64,000 nt of DNA from Bacteroidia bacterium (GTDB taxonomy: Bacteria; Bacteroidota; Bacteroidia; J057), in NCBI GenBank assembly GCA_041391665.1, contig JAWKNO010000001.1, positions 1,054,001 to 1,118,000 on the forward strand, given 5' to 3'. Positions within the stretch are counted from its first letter, which is position 1; each line of letters starts with the position of its first letter. The notes beneath the pieces are model-generated. The model made no database searches. It worked only from the letters and a program-made list of their open reading frames with translations, and was not told the origin of the DNA. Below are positions 35,807-44,001 of the stretch, one piece after another. The position numbers were made by a program, and so were the translations under genes.

Positions 35807-36244
35807 ATGAAATTTAAGGAAAGTATTATCATTGAAATGCCTGCTAAAAAAGTATTTAAGTTCCTGAGCAACTACAGGAGCCATAAACAATTTAGCAGTA
35901 CCTATAGGGAAGCCAAGCAGGTCACAGAAGGGAAAATGGAGGAAGGGGTTGAGTTATTTACCAAGTCATTTTTTTTAGGTAGAAAGATAGAAACCAATAG
36001 TACGGTGATTCGCTTTGTCCCTGAAAAGGAAATAAAGTATAAATCGACCTCGGGCCCTGTGCCACTGGAAGTGCAGTTCCTCCTCGATGAAGAAGGGGAG
36101 ACAACCCGCGTCACCCTAAACTACCAGATTGAGCCGGGTGGCTTTTTCCAGTTGGGTGAAACCTTCCTGCGTCCGCGTATCGGACAGGAACTGGAAGCGA
36201 CTATGCGAAACCTGAAAATGATACTTGAAGCAAAAGCTTCCTGA
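35807..36244 (+). CDS. SRPBCC (START/polyketide cyclase-like) protein
   Basis: The protein is about 145 residues, starting at ATG 35807 (a TTG at 35798 is possible). The opening MKFKESIIIEMPAKKVFKFLSNY is the first strand and helix of the SRPBCC lipid-binding fold. Later strands include RVTLNYQIEPGG, and the closing helix is LRPRIGQELEATMRNLKMILE. This family binds hydrophobic ligands in a cavity; no catalytic residues are evident. It may be co-transcribed with the methyltransferase 73 bp upstream. Confidence 0.82.
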   Translation: MKFKESIIIEMPAKKVFKFLSNYRSHKQFSSTYREAKQVTEGKMEEGVELFTKSFFLGRKIETNSTVIRFVPEKEIKYKSTSGPVPLEVQFLLDEEGETTRVTLNYQIEPGGFFQLGETFLRPRIGQELEATMRNLKMILEAKAS

Positions 36245-36255
36245 TACAGTGTCCC

Positions 36256-36281
36256 GTCTGTCTGGCATTTGCCAGACAGAC
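36256..36281. repeat. Perfect 11-bp hairpin before the aldehyde dehydrogenase gene
   Basis: GTCTGTCTGGC and GCCAGACAGAC pair perfectly around ATTT. An A tract rather than a T tract follows on the plus strand, so it is not a classical plus-strand terminator. The TCTGGC/GCCAGA core is shared with the elements at 36296-36335 and 49234-49385. Confidence 0.6.
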
Positions 36282-36295
36282 AAAAAAATTATTAT

Positions 36296-36335
36296 ATTAT
36301 CTGGCTTTTTAGCAGGACTATCATTGCCAGATAAT
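36296..36335. promoter_or_regulatory. Split palindrome ATTATCTGGC-N20-GCCAGATAAT at the ALDH start
   Basis: The arms at 36296-36305 and 36326-36335 are exact reverse complements, and the second overlaps the ATG of the next gene. Joined, they contain the palindrome that is tandemly repeated at 49234-49385. It could be an operator or an RNA hairpin hiding the start codon. Confidence 0.5.
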
Positions 36336-37773
36336 GAAAAATACTATTTCCCTCGCACCCAACTCCGCAACATCTGAGCAAATCAGGCAGATGTTTGCCC
36401 TTCAGCAAGCGGGTACCCAAAAAGTTTCCGCCCGCACGGTCATCGAAAGAAAAGCGCGCATTCGCGCCATACTGGATTTTGTACTCGATCATCAGGATGA
36501 AATCAAACAGGCATTATTTCGGGATTTTCAAAAGACAGAGTCTGAAGTAATTATATCCGAGATCGCCCCGCTGAAAGTTGAGGCAAAATTTGTTCTGAAA
36601 AATCTGAAAAAATGGCTCCGCCCTGAAAAAGTGCCTACTCCCTGGGAGCTTTTGGGCAGCTCGTCTTCCATTCACCGTATTCCTAAAGGAAATGTGCTCA
36701 TAATCGGGCCTTTTAATTACCCCTGGTTTCTCACAATAAAGCCTATTATCTGGGCAGTAGCTGCGGGCAACACGGTCATGGTCAAACCCTCCGAACTGAT
36801 TCCCCACACCTCCTCGATGATACGAAAAATGGTAGAGCATATTTTCCCTCCCGAAGAAGTTGTGGTAGTGGAAGGAAATCCGGAAGTATCTATCGAGCTG
36901 CTGAAACTTCCCTTTAATCATATCTATTTTACCGGAAGCCCTCAGGTGGGGAAAATAGTCATGGAAGCAGCTTCCCGGCACCTGGCTTCTGTAACGCTGG
37001 AACTTGGCGGGAAGTCTCCGGTTATTATTGATGAATCTGCCAAAATCAGGGATGCCGCTTATCGGATCGCCTGGGGCAAAACCCTCAACAACGGGCAAAC
37101 CTGCATTTCTCCCGACTATATCCTTGTTCATGAGTCAGTCAAAAGTGCTTTCGTAGAGGCTTATAAATCTTCTATTGCCAAAATGTTCAATGCAGAAGGA
37201 AAGGGTATCAGCCAATCTCCTTCATATTGCCGTATTGTCAATGCCCGGCATTTTGAAAGAATCGCACACCTCCTGGAAGATGCCGTGGAAAAAGGTGCGA
37301 AAATAGAAACTGGCGGAGAGACAGACTCAGCTCAAAATTTTATTTCCCCCACACTCCTGAGCGATGTTACAGAAGAAATGGAAGTAATGCATGAGGAGAT
37401 ATTTGGCCCCCTGCTTTCGCTGGTTACTTTCCGTAATATAGAAGACATACCGGCGATTGTGCAACGCCGCTCCCATCCGCTGGTATTGTATATATTTAGC
37501 CATAATCAGCGAAATATCGACTACCTGATGCAAAATATTCCTTCCGGCGATGCTGTCATCAATGACGTAATTATCCATTTTGGAAATAAATATTTACCTG
37601 TAGGCGGGATCGGAAACAGTGGAATTGGAAAGAGCGGCGGGTATGCGGGTTTTCGCGAGTTTACGCATGAACGCAGTGTCGTCCGCCAGGTATTCGGCAG
37701 TTTCAAACCAGTATTTCCGCCTTATGAAGGCAGAGCAGGAAAACTTCTGAAATTGTTTTTACGTGTTGTTTAG
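36334..37773 (+). CDS. Aldehyde dehydrogenase, ALDH3/fatty-aldehyde type
   Basis: This 479-residue NAD(P)-dependent enzyme oxidises aldehydes to acids. The general base E223 is in TLELGGKSP and the nucleophile C257 is in NNGQTCISPDYI; the oxyanion region GPFNYPW lies at about 126-132. The shorter length and the NYPW and HEEIFGP motifs place it with class 3 (fatty/aromatic aldehyde) rather than ALDH2-like enzymes. The tail LFLRVV is hydrophobic and may touch the membrane. The upstream palindromes at 36256-36335 suggest dedicated control. Confidence 0.95.
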   Translation: MKNTISLAPNSATSEQIRQMFALQQAGTQKVSARTVIERKARIRAILDFVLDHQDEIKQALFRDFQKTESEVIISEIAPLKVEAKFVLKNLKKWLRPEKVPTPWELLGSSSSIHRIPKGNVLIIGPFNYPWFLTIKPIIWAVAAGNTVMVKPSELIPHTSSMIRKMVEHIFPPEEVVVVEGNPEVSIELLKLPFNHIYFTGSPQVGKIVMEAASRHLASVTLELGGKSPVIIDESAKIRDAAYRIAWGKTLNNGQTCISPDYILVHESVKSAFVEAYKSSIAKMFNAEGKGISQSPSYCRIVNARHFERIAHLLEDAVEKGAKIETGGETDSAQNFISPTLLSDVTEEMEVMHEEIFGPLLSLVTFRNIEDIPAIVQRRSHPLVLYIFSHNQRNIDYLMQNIPSGDAVINDVIIHFGNKYLPVGGIGNSGIGKSGGYAGFREFTHERSVVRQVFGSFKPVFPPYEGRAGKLLKLFLRVV

Positions 37774-37804
37774 CCTGTAATGATTTAATATCCGCAAAAT
37801 ACGA

Positions 37805-38887
37805 ATGACCTCTGAATGGTATGACAAACCCGGCCCGCTCCGGAAAGGCGAAAAACCTGATATGGCCGGGCTGGATGAATATTTATCTTCAAACCTTGAA
37901 GGCTGGGAAGGTATAACTGATATCAGTCAGTTTCCTCAAGGGTATTCCAATCTTACGTATATGATTTCCGGCAAGGAAAATCACTACGTGTTGCGACGAC
38001 CTCCTTATGGGGCAAATATCAAATCGGGCCACGATATGTCCCGGGAATTCAGGGTACTTTCCAGTCTTAAAAAGGTATATGCAAAAGTTCCCCGGCCGGT
38101 ACTATTTTGCGAAAACCCGGCTGTCATAGGTGCGCCCTTCTACCTGATGGAAAGAGTCAATGGCGTAATACTCCGCCCTAAAATGCCTGTGGAAATGCAT
38201 CCATCGCCCTCTCTGATGGCGCAAATCGCAGCGTCGCTGGCAGGTAGCCTCGCCGAACTTCACGAAGTGGACTACCAGGCAGCTGGCCTGGGTGATTGGG
38301 GAAAACCGGAAGGCTATGTAGCCCGGCAGATAAGTGGCTGGACAGAAAGATATCTGAAAGCCAAAACCGATGAGGTACCGGAAATTGAAGCTGCCGCCCG
38401 GTGGCTCGCCGAAAATATGCCCAAAGCCTCGTCTGCGTCTCTGATTCACAATGACTTTAAATACGACAATGTAATTTTAAATCCTGACGACTGGTCAGAG
38501 GTAATAGCTGTGCTTGACTGGGAAATGGCTACAATCGGAGACCCACTGATGGATCTCGGCACCAGTCTGGGTTATTGGGTTGATCCAGGTGATCCGCCGG
38601 AAATGCTGGCGCTTCAACTGAGTCCGACTACACTCCCCGGCAATCCTACCCGGGCAGAAATGGCCGACCTTTATGCAAAAAGATCGGGAAGAGATGTGGG
38701 ACAGGTTTTATTTTATTATGTTTATGGGCTCTTCAAGGTATCGGTGATTGTTCAGCAGATTTATTGGCGGTACAGAATGGGGCATACCGGAGACACGCGA
38801 TTTGCGAATCTTATTCACGCTGTGCGTGGCTGTGGTTTGATGGCTGCACAGGCGATTGCAAAAAAGCGGATTGACCGGTTGTTTTGA
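37805..38887 (+). CDS. APH-like phosphotransferase (ACAD10/ACAD11 kinase-domain type)
   Basis: This 360-residue protein has the aminoglycoside-phosphotransferase fold: catalytic D217 and N222 in LIHNDFKYDN, metal D238 in VLDWEMATIGDPLMDL. The N-terminal GYSNLTYMI and YVLRRPP are typical of the subgroup related to the kinase domain of human ACAD10/11. That subgroup acts on 4-hydroxy acids or their CoA esters before beta-oxidation. It lies in a run of same-strand genes: aldehyde dehydrogenase (31 bp upstream), SDR and aminotransferase. A role in oxidising modified acids, not antibiotic resistance, is therefore more likely. Confidence 0.88.
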   Translation: MTSEWYDKPGPLRKGEKPDMAGLDEYLSSNLEGWEGITDISQFPQGYSNLTYMISGKENHYVLRRPPYGANIKSGHDMSREFRVLSSLKKVYAKVPRPVLFCENPAVIGAPFYLMERVNGVILRPKMPVEMHPSPSLMAQIAASLAGSLAELHEVDYQAAGLGDWGKPEGYVARQISGWTERYLKAKTDEVPEIEAAARWLAENMPKASSASLIHNDFKYDNVILNPDDWSEVIAVLDWEMATIGDPLMDLGTSLGYWVDPGDPPEMLALQLSPTTLPGNPTRAEMADLYAKRSGRDVGQVLFYYVYGLFKVSVIVQQIYWRYRMGHTGDTRFANLIHAVRGCGLMAAQAIAKKRIDRLF

Positions 38888-38918
38888 GCGCGTTTTATAC
38901 TTGTTGTAATAGAATTTT

Positions 38919-39695
38919 ATGTTTAAGATCAGCAATTTGTTTTCAATTGAGGGGAAAGTGGCGCTCGTCACAGGCGGCTCCCGCGGGATCGGTTTGATGA
39001 TTGCCCGTGCCTATGTGGAAAATGGGGTGAAGGTGTATATTTCCTCCCGGAAGGCAGAAGTATGTGATGCGGTTGCGGCTGAGCTTTCTCAGTCGGGTAC
39101 CTGTATTTCCCTGCCGGCTGATCTTTCGACCGATGAAGGAAGGAAATCGTTGGTAGCCTCACTGAAAGAAAAAGAAGATTCGCTGGATATTCTGGTCAAT
39201 AATGCCGGGGCTGTCTGGGCAGCGCCTTTTAAAGATTTTCCTGACAATGGCTACGACAAAACCATGGACATCAATGTCCGTGCGGTATTTTTGCTTACAC
39301 GCGATCTGTTGCCTTTACTGGAGAAAAATGCTTCTACAATTAATCCCGCCAGGATTATTAATATCGGTTCTATAGATGGATTGCGCGTACCGGAAGTGGA
39401 CAATTTCCCCTACGCAGCTAGTAAGGCCGCAGTCCACCAACTCACCCGCGTACTGGCGGTAAAACTTGGCCGTAAAGGCATAACGGTCAATGCAATTGCG
39501 CCGGGACCCTTTGAAAGTAAAATGACCGAATGGATGCTCGACAATTTTAAGGCGCAGATCGAAGCGCAGTGCCCGCTCAAACGCATCGGGAGTCCTGAAG
39601 ATATGGCCGGGATGGCGATTTATCTCGCTTCTCCTGCCGGTGCTTATGTCAATGGAACCATTATCCCATTAGACGGTGGAATTCATATCAGTTAA
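38919..39695 (+). CDS. Short-chain dehydrogenase/reductase
   Basis: This 258-residue classical SDR uses NAD(P). The cofactor motif TGGSRGIG is at 18-25, NNAG at about 91-94, and the catalytic S151, Y165 and K169 (YAASK) are all present. The closing part PLKRIGSPEDMAGMAIYLASPAGAYVNGTIIPLDGG is family-typical. The R-K pair in the cofactor loop (SSRKAE) suggests NADP. It follows the APH-like gene by 31 bp, probably as part of one transcript from 36.3 to 40.8 kb. Confidence 0.95.
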   Translation: MFKISNLFSIEGKVALVTGGSRGIGLMIARAYVENGVKVYISSRKAEVCDAVAAELSQSGTCISLPADLSTDEGRKSLVASLKEKEDSLDILVNNAGAVWAAPFKDFPDNGYDKTMDINVRAVFLLTRDLLPLLEKNASTINPARIINIGSIDGLRVPEVDNFPYAASKAAVHQLTRVLAVKLGRKGITVNAIAPGPFESKMTEWMLDNFKAQIEAQCPLKRIGSPEDMAGMAIYLASPAGAYVNGTIIPLDGGIHIS

Positions 39696-39710
39696 AAACT
39701 CAAAGATTGT

Positions 39711-40817
39711 ATGTATAAAGAACTCAACACCCATACCCGTGTTTTAATGGGCCCAGGCCCCAGTGAGGTGCACCCACGTGTACTGAAAGCCATGTCTACT
39801 CCCCTCGTAGGGCATCTTGATCCTGATTTTCTGGAAATCATGGATAACATCAAGGCAATGGCTCAAACTACTTTTAAGACTAAAAACCCGCTTACCTTTG
39901 TGGTTTCTGCTCCTGGTAGTGCCGGAATGGAGACTTGCCTGGTCAACCTGCTGGAGCCTGGTGATGAAGCGGTGATTTGTGTCCACGGTGTTTTTGGCGG
40001 CCGTATGGCTGACATTGCCGAAAGATGTGGGGCAAAAGTGATCCGTGTGGAGGCTCCCTGGGGAGAAGCGATTGATCCGCAGCAGGTGAAAATAGCGCTG
40101 GAAAACAGTAAGCCCAAACTGGTTGCTATCGTGCACGCAGAAACTTCTACCGGTGTACTTCAACCCTTGCAGGAAATCAGTCGCATGGTCCACGATGCCG
40201 GGGCTTTGTTTGTGGTAGATGCTGTCACCTCTTATTGTGGTACAGATCTTCGGGTGGACGAATGGGGGATTGATGCCATTTATACAGGCACCCAAAAATG
40301 TCTGAGTGCGCCTCCCGGAATGTCGCCTGTTTCTTTTAGCGAAAGAGCCGTAGCAGCCCTTGACAACCGCAAAACAAAAGTTCAGAGCTGGTTTATGGAT
40401 CTTTCCCTGGTAAAAAACTACTGGGCGGGGGCAAAACGCGCATACCATCATACTGGCCCTGTTTCCAATATGTATGCACTATATGAAGCCTATCGTCTCG
40501 TACTGGAAGAAGGCCTCGACAAACGATTTGCCCGGCACAAAGCCAATCATTTACTGCTAAAAGAGGGACTTGAAGCAATGGGGTTTGAGTTTCTGGTAAA
40601 GGAGGGATTCCGGTTGCCAATGCTCAATTCTGTGCTGATTCCTGAAGGTGTAGATGATGCAGCTGTCAGGAGTCGCCTGCTCAACGAATACAATATTGAA
40701 ATTGGTGCAGGGCTGGGAGCATTTGCCGGAAAAATCTGGCGAATTGGTCTCATGGGAGAAAGCTCTACCCCTAATCATATCAATATTTTACTTTCTGCCC
40801 TGAGGACGATCCTGTAG
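39711..40817 (+). CDS. PLP aminotransferase, alanine-glyoxylate/serine-pyruvate type
   Basis: This 368-residue class V aminotransferase binds PLP at K196 (TGTQKCLSAPPG). It has the N-terminal MGPGPSEVHPRVL, the D-A-V-T-S motif (VDAVTSYCGTDLRVD) and a C-terminal arginine region (WRIGLMGESS) for the substrate carboxylate. Such enzymes transfer amino groups from alanine or serine to glyoxylate. It begins 15 bp after the SDR gene and closes the likely five-gene or four-gene run. Confidence 0.94.
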   Translation: MYKELNTHTRVLMGPGPSEVHPRVLKAMSTPLVGHLDPDFLEIMDNIKAMAQTTFKTKNPLTFVVSAPGSAGMETCLVNLLEPGDEAVICVHGVFGGRMADIAERCGAKVIRVEAPWGEAIDPQQVKIALENSKPKLVAIVHAETSTGVLQPLQEISRMVHDAGALFVVDAVTSYCGTDLRVDEWGIDAIYTGTQKCLSAPPGMSPVSFSERAVAALDNRKTKVQSWFMDLSLVKNYWAGAKRAYHHTGPVSNMYALYEAYRLVLEEGLDKRFARHKANHLLLKEGLEAMGFEFLVKEGFRLPMLNSVLIPEGVDDAAVRSRLLNEYNIEIGAGLGAFAGKIWRIGLMGESSTPNHINILLSALRTIL

Positions 40818-40916
40818 GTAATCTTTGTTGTATGTAAGGGGAATGCTTTTACATAGTGATGCGGGTTGCTTTTTAGCATGATAACCGCTAACTTTTAAGT
40901 AACCCATGGACTGTGT

Positions 40917-42167
40917 ATGAAAAATGCGCTAAAGATTTCCCTTATATATCTGGTTTTTGGTGTAACCTGGATTCTGCTGAGTGATGATCTGACTTTCTAT
41001 TTGTTTAGAGATAATATGGTTGTGCTTGAAAATGTACAACATTTGAAAGGTGTTTCATTTGTTTTAATCTCGGCGATATTGGTATTTCTACTTACCAATA
41101 CGGTGATTCAGGCGCTCACAAAGCAAAAACTGATTGAGGTAAAAGCAATAGAAGATCTGGGCAAATCGGAAAAAAAATTCCGTTTATTGTTTCATAGAAC
41201 CCCTTTGCCGGTACTGATTTTTGACAAAGAGCACATGCGATTCCTGGAGGTCAATGAGACAGCGACTAAAAAGTACGGTTATTCGAGGGACGAGTTTCTT
41301 GCTATGGAAATATGGGATATTTTCAAGCCGGAGGCAAGAACCGAAAATATGAAGGCTTTTTTTCTGGAAAATATCCATGCCATTGAAAAAGGAGACTATG
41401 CTGAAAATATTTCCATACATCGCACCAAGAAGGGAAGTTTTTTTGAAGTGAAGGTAGTATCTTATTCTCAATCCTATCTGGGTAAACCGGTGGTTTTTAG
41501 CAGTGTTCTGGATATTTCACAAGAAAAAGTAACGGAACAGCGCATAATCAATGAGGTAATTAAGGCAACAGAAGAAGACCGGGAACAAATTTCCATGGAA
41601 ATCCATGATAATCTGATCCAGATTTTGGGTATGGCCAGTATGTATCTGAAAAATCTGGTTTATGATATCGACGAATTAAAGACCTCTACCAAATATCAGC
41701 ATGCTTTGAAACATCTGAATACCGGAATTGACCTTAGCAGATCGATTTCTCATAAACTCATGCCCAAGTCAATTCTTGACTTTGGACTTATTCCGGGTAT
41801 TACAGAAATGATAGAGGAGTTCCAGGTATTATATCCCATTTCCGTCAACTTTACTTATGAAGGGGAGGCCGAGCTCAGCCAGGAATTTACAATCAATATA
41901 TTCAGAATCGTACAGGAGGCGCTCAATAATGTTCAAAAACACGCTGAAGCAAGTAACGTAGATATCCGCCTTTTTCTGGTCAAACCCGATATCAAGATGG
42001 AAATCATCGATAACGGTAAAGGATTTAAAGAAACGGAAGTTGCACACTTAACCCAGGGTATTGGACTTCGAATCATGCACAACCGCGCACTTCAGATGAA
42101 CGGCTTTTTTTCTATTCATTCCAAGATCAATGAAGGAACCAGTTTGAAGTTTATTATCCCCATTTAG
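40917..42167 (+). CDS. Membrane PAS-domain sensor histidine kinase (HisKA_3 type)
   Basis: The kinase has 416 residues. Two membrane helices at about 5-25 and 42-62 are joined by a short loop. A PAS domain follows (about 92-205, FRLLFHRTPLPVLIFD). The dimerisation box has H230 (SMEIHDNLIQILG) and the HATPase domain has EALNNVQKHAEAS and DNGKGF. This is the NarX/DegS class, which phosphorylates LuxR-type regulators. The partner regulator starts 2 bp after its stop. Confidence 0.94.
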   Translation: MKNALKISLIYLVFGVTWILLSDDLTFYLFRDNMVVLENVQHLKGVSFVLISAILVFLLTNTVIQALTKQKLIEVKAIEDLGKSEKKFRLLFHRTPLPVLIFDKEHMRFLEVNETATKKYGYSRDEFLAMEIWDIFKPEARTENMKAFFLENIHAIEKGDYAENISIHRTKKGSFFEVKVVSYSQSYLGKPVVFSSVLDISQEKVTEQRIINEVIKATEEDREQISMEIHDNLIQILGMASMYLKNLVYDIDELKTSTKYQHALKHLNTGIDLSRSISHKLMPKSILDFGLIPGITEMIEEFQVLYPISVNFTYEGEAELSQEFTINIFRIVQEALNNVQKHAEASNVDIRLFLVKPDIKMEIIDNGKGFKETEVAHLTQGIGLRIMHNRALQMNGFFSIHSKINEGTSLKFIIPI

Positions 42168-42169
42168 AT

Positions 42170-42841
42170 ATGGAAAAGTCAACAATCATCAAAATATTTA
42201 TTGCAGATGACCATAATGTAGTTCGGGAAGGGATTCGCTACCTGCTTGATGAAAATAATGATTTTTTGGTCTGTGGGGAAGGCGAAAATGGAATAGATAC
42301 CCTGACCAAAATTGCGTCAATGGACGAAATGCCTGATTTGGTTCTGATGGATATCAATATGCCCAAAATGGATGGGATTGACTGTACGGCTCAACTATCT
42401 GCAACATATAATATCCGTATAAAAGTGCTGGCTCTTACCATGGTAAATCAGGGACTCTATATCCGGAAGATGATTCAGGCAGGTGCTTCCGGTTATATTC
42501 TGAAAGATTGCGATAAAGACGAATTATATAAGGCGATACATATGGTTTATGAAGGGGGTACATATTTTAGCGCCCAGGTAGGTCAAACCGTCATGAATGA
42601 AATGTCCAACCTTAACAGACCCGCCTCTTCGATTGACCAGAATGTTTTGACGAAACGTGAAATAGAAGTACTTCAGTTAATAGCAAAAGATCTCAGCAAT
42701 CAGGAAATTGCCGACAAACTCTTTATCAGTATCCGTACCGTAGAATCCCATAAACAAAACCTGCTTCTCAAGACAGGAACCCATAGCGTAGCCGGCCTTA
42801 TAATGTATGGCATTCGTAATAAACTCATTGATCCCGATTGA
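42170..42841 (+). CDS. NarL/LuxR-type response regulator
   Basis: This 223-residue regulator has a receiver with phospho-acceptor D61 (VLMDINMPKMDG), an acidic pair DDHN at about 14-16 and a LuxR helix-turn-helix near 160-205 (LTKREIEVLQLIAKDLSNQEIADKL). It is the partner of the kinase 2 bp upstream. A terminator directly follows the stop, ending this two-gene operon. Confidence 0.96.
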   Translation: MEKSTIIKIFIADDHNVVREGIRYLLDENNDFLVCGEGENGIDTLTKIASMDEMPDLVLMDINMPKMDGIDCTAQLSATYNIRIKVLALTMVNQGLYIRKMIQAGASGYILKDCDKDELYKAIHMVYEGGTYFSAQVGQTVMNEMSNLNRPASSIDQNVLTKREIEVLQLIAKDLSNQEIADKLFISIRTVESHKQNLLLKTGTHSVAGLIMYGIRNKLIDPD

Positions 42842-42887
42842 ATCCGTAAATCACGCAGAAAACATTTGGTTGATTTACGGATTTCTT
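42842..42887 (+). terminator. Terminator after the PAS kinase/regulator operon
   Basis: ATCCGTAAATCA (42842-42853) and TGATTTACGGAT (42871-42882) are perfect 12-bp arms followed by TTCTTT. The left arm abuts the regulator stop codon. Confidence 0.8.
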
Positions 42888-42929
42888 TGAATGCGACTTT
42901 TGGCATATTTGGATATAGATCAAATAGTC

Positions 42930-43286
42930 ATGATTCTCCTTTTTATCGGTAATAACAAAGAGATACTGTCCGCATTCTCAGAAAATATTGAGCATATGGA
43001 TACGATTATTATTTCCTCCAATTTACCCGATGAAATTGTGAAAAAATATAAGTCCTTGAATCAGGATATAAAACTGATGATTCTGGATATAAATACTTAC
43101 AAAAATTCGATTCCTGAGAAAATCCTAATATTGTCAAAGCATTTTCCTCATACCGAACTATGGGCAATTTACGACTCCCGGAGTACCGGGTTAAAAGAGG
43201 AGTTATTTCGATTGGGGTTTAGTAAAATTATTTCTTACAACGATAACCTTCCGCAAATTATCGCTGAATCAGATCTTCGTCAGTGA
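42930..43286 (+). CDS. Degenerate receiver-like protein
   Basis: The protein has 118 residues with the strand/helix order of a response-regulator receiver (ILLFIGNNKEI, LMILDINTYKNSIPEKILIL, AIYDSRST, FSKIISYND). The aspartate in LMILDI sits where the phospho-acceptor should be. The acidic pair after strand 1 is replaced by N-N and the conserved K-P of strand 5 by N-D. It is therefore probably a pseudo-receiver working by binding. Start: ATG 42930 begins strand 1; an ATG at 42891 lies within four bases of the preceding terminator and is less likely. Confidence 0.65.
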   Translation: MILLFIGNNKEILSAFSENIEHMDTIIISSNLPDEIVKKYKSLNQDIKLMILDINTYKNSIPEKILILSKHFPHTELWAIYDSRSTGLKEELFRLGFSKIISYNDNLPQIIAESDLRQ

Positions 43287-43401
43287 TTTACGTAGTTATC
43301 GAATTGGTTGGATTACGGATAAATATACCACCGATTTTGGGGAATATTATGGTGTTGAAATGTTATAAAGACCAATATCTGCAACAGCTAACGACGCAAA
43401 T

Positions 43402-43872
43402 ATGACCCTATACTTGAATAACGATTCTGTTGAAGGCCCCCAAAGGGATTATATTCTTGTCATTGAGGATTCGCCTTCAGATGTACGCTTGCTCAAATAT
43501 TGCCTGGATAATCAGGGTTTCCCGGGTGATATTCATGTGTGTAATTACGGCAAGGCTGCAATAGATTTTTTATTTGGAAATACCCGCATGTATCCGAGGC
43601 TTATTTTAATGGATATCAGGTTACCGGACATAAACGGTCTGGAGCTGTTTCGTAAATTAAAGTCGCATCCTGATCTTGCAGATACTTACATGATTATCTG
43701 GACGGGCCAATACTCAGAAGTTGAAGCCCGACAATGTGAAGAGTTGGATGTAGTCGAATATTTTGAGAAGCCGCTTGATATGGGTGTACTAAGCAACTTT
43801 GCTTCCCGTCTTACCTATGAATGGGCAAAAATCTGCAATGGGCAAAAGTTTGAACTAAAGAGTAACCGCTGA
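43402..43872 (+). CDS. Single-domain response regulator (Rcp1-like receiver)
   Basis: This 156-residue stand-alone receiver has acidic residues ED in LVIEDSPSDVRLL, phospho-acceptor D71 in LILMDIRLPDINGLELF, T in IIWTG and K in YFEKPLD, so all active-site parts are present. There is no output domain. Proteins of this type relay phosphate or control partner proteins. Its kinase may be the PAS kinase at 40.9 kb, but a terminator and the degenerate receiver lie between them. Confidence 0.92.
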   Translation: MTLYLNNDSVEGPQRDYILVIEDSPSDVRLLKYCLDNQGFPGDIHVCNYGKAAIDFLFGNTRMYPRLILMDIRLPDINGLELFRKLKSHPDLADTYMIIWTGQYSEVEARQCEELDVVEYFEKPLDMGVLSNFASRLTYEWAKICNGQKFELKSNR

Positions 43873-43880
43873 TAATTAGT

Positions 43881-43919
43881 GAAATAAAAACTGAGTATCC
43901 CAAAAATGAAATACTCAGT
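43881..43919 (-). terminator. Terminator of the SulP gene (minus strand)
   Basis: Read on the minus strand, ACTGAGTAT and ATACTCAGT are perfect 9-bp arms around 12 bases, followed by TTTTTATTT. It lies 83 bp past the SulP stop. Confidence 0.8.
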
Positions 43920-44001
43920 CATCATACCACTATTTACTACTATATACTACTATCAATTAACCTTATGCAGGAAGTATAACTTTGGGAAGAATCATATTGT
44001 T

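Noticed and set aside
37805..38887. Aminoglycoside resistance kinase
   Set aside because: The fold is APH-like, but the sequence details and the aldehyde dehydrogenase/SDR neighbours fit the ACAD10/11-type metabolic subgroup.
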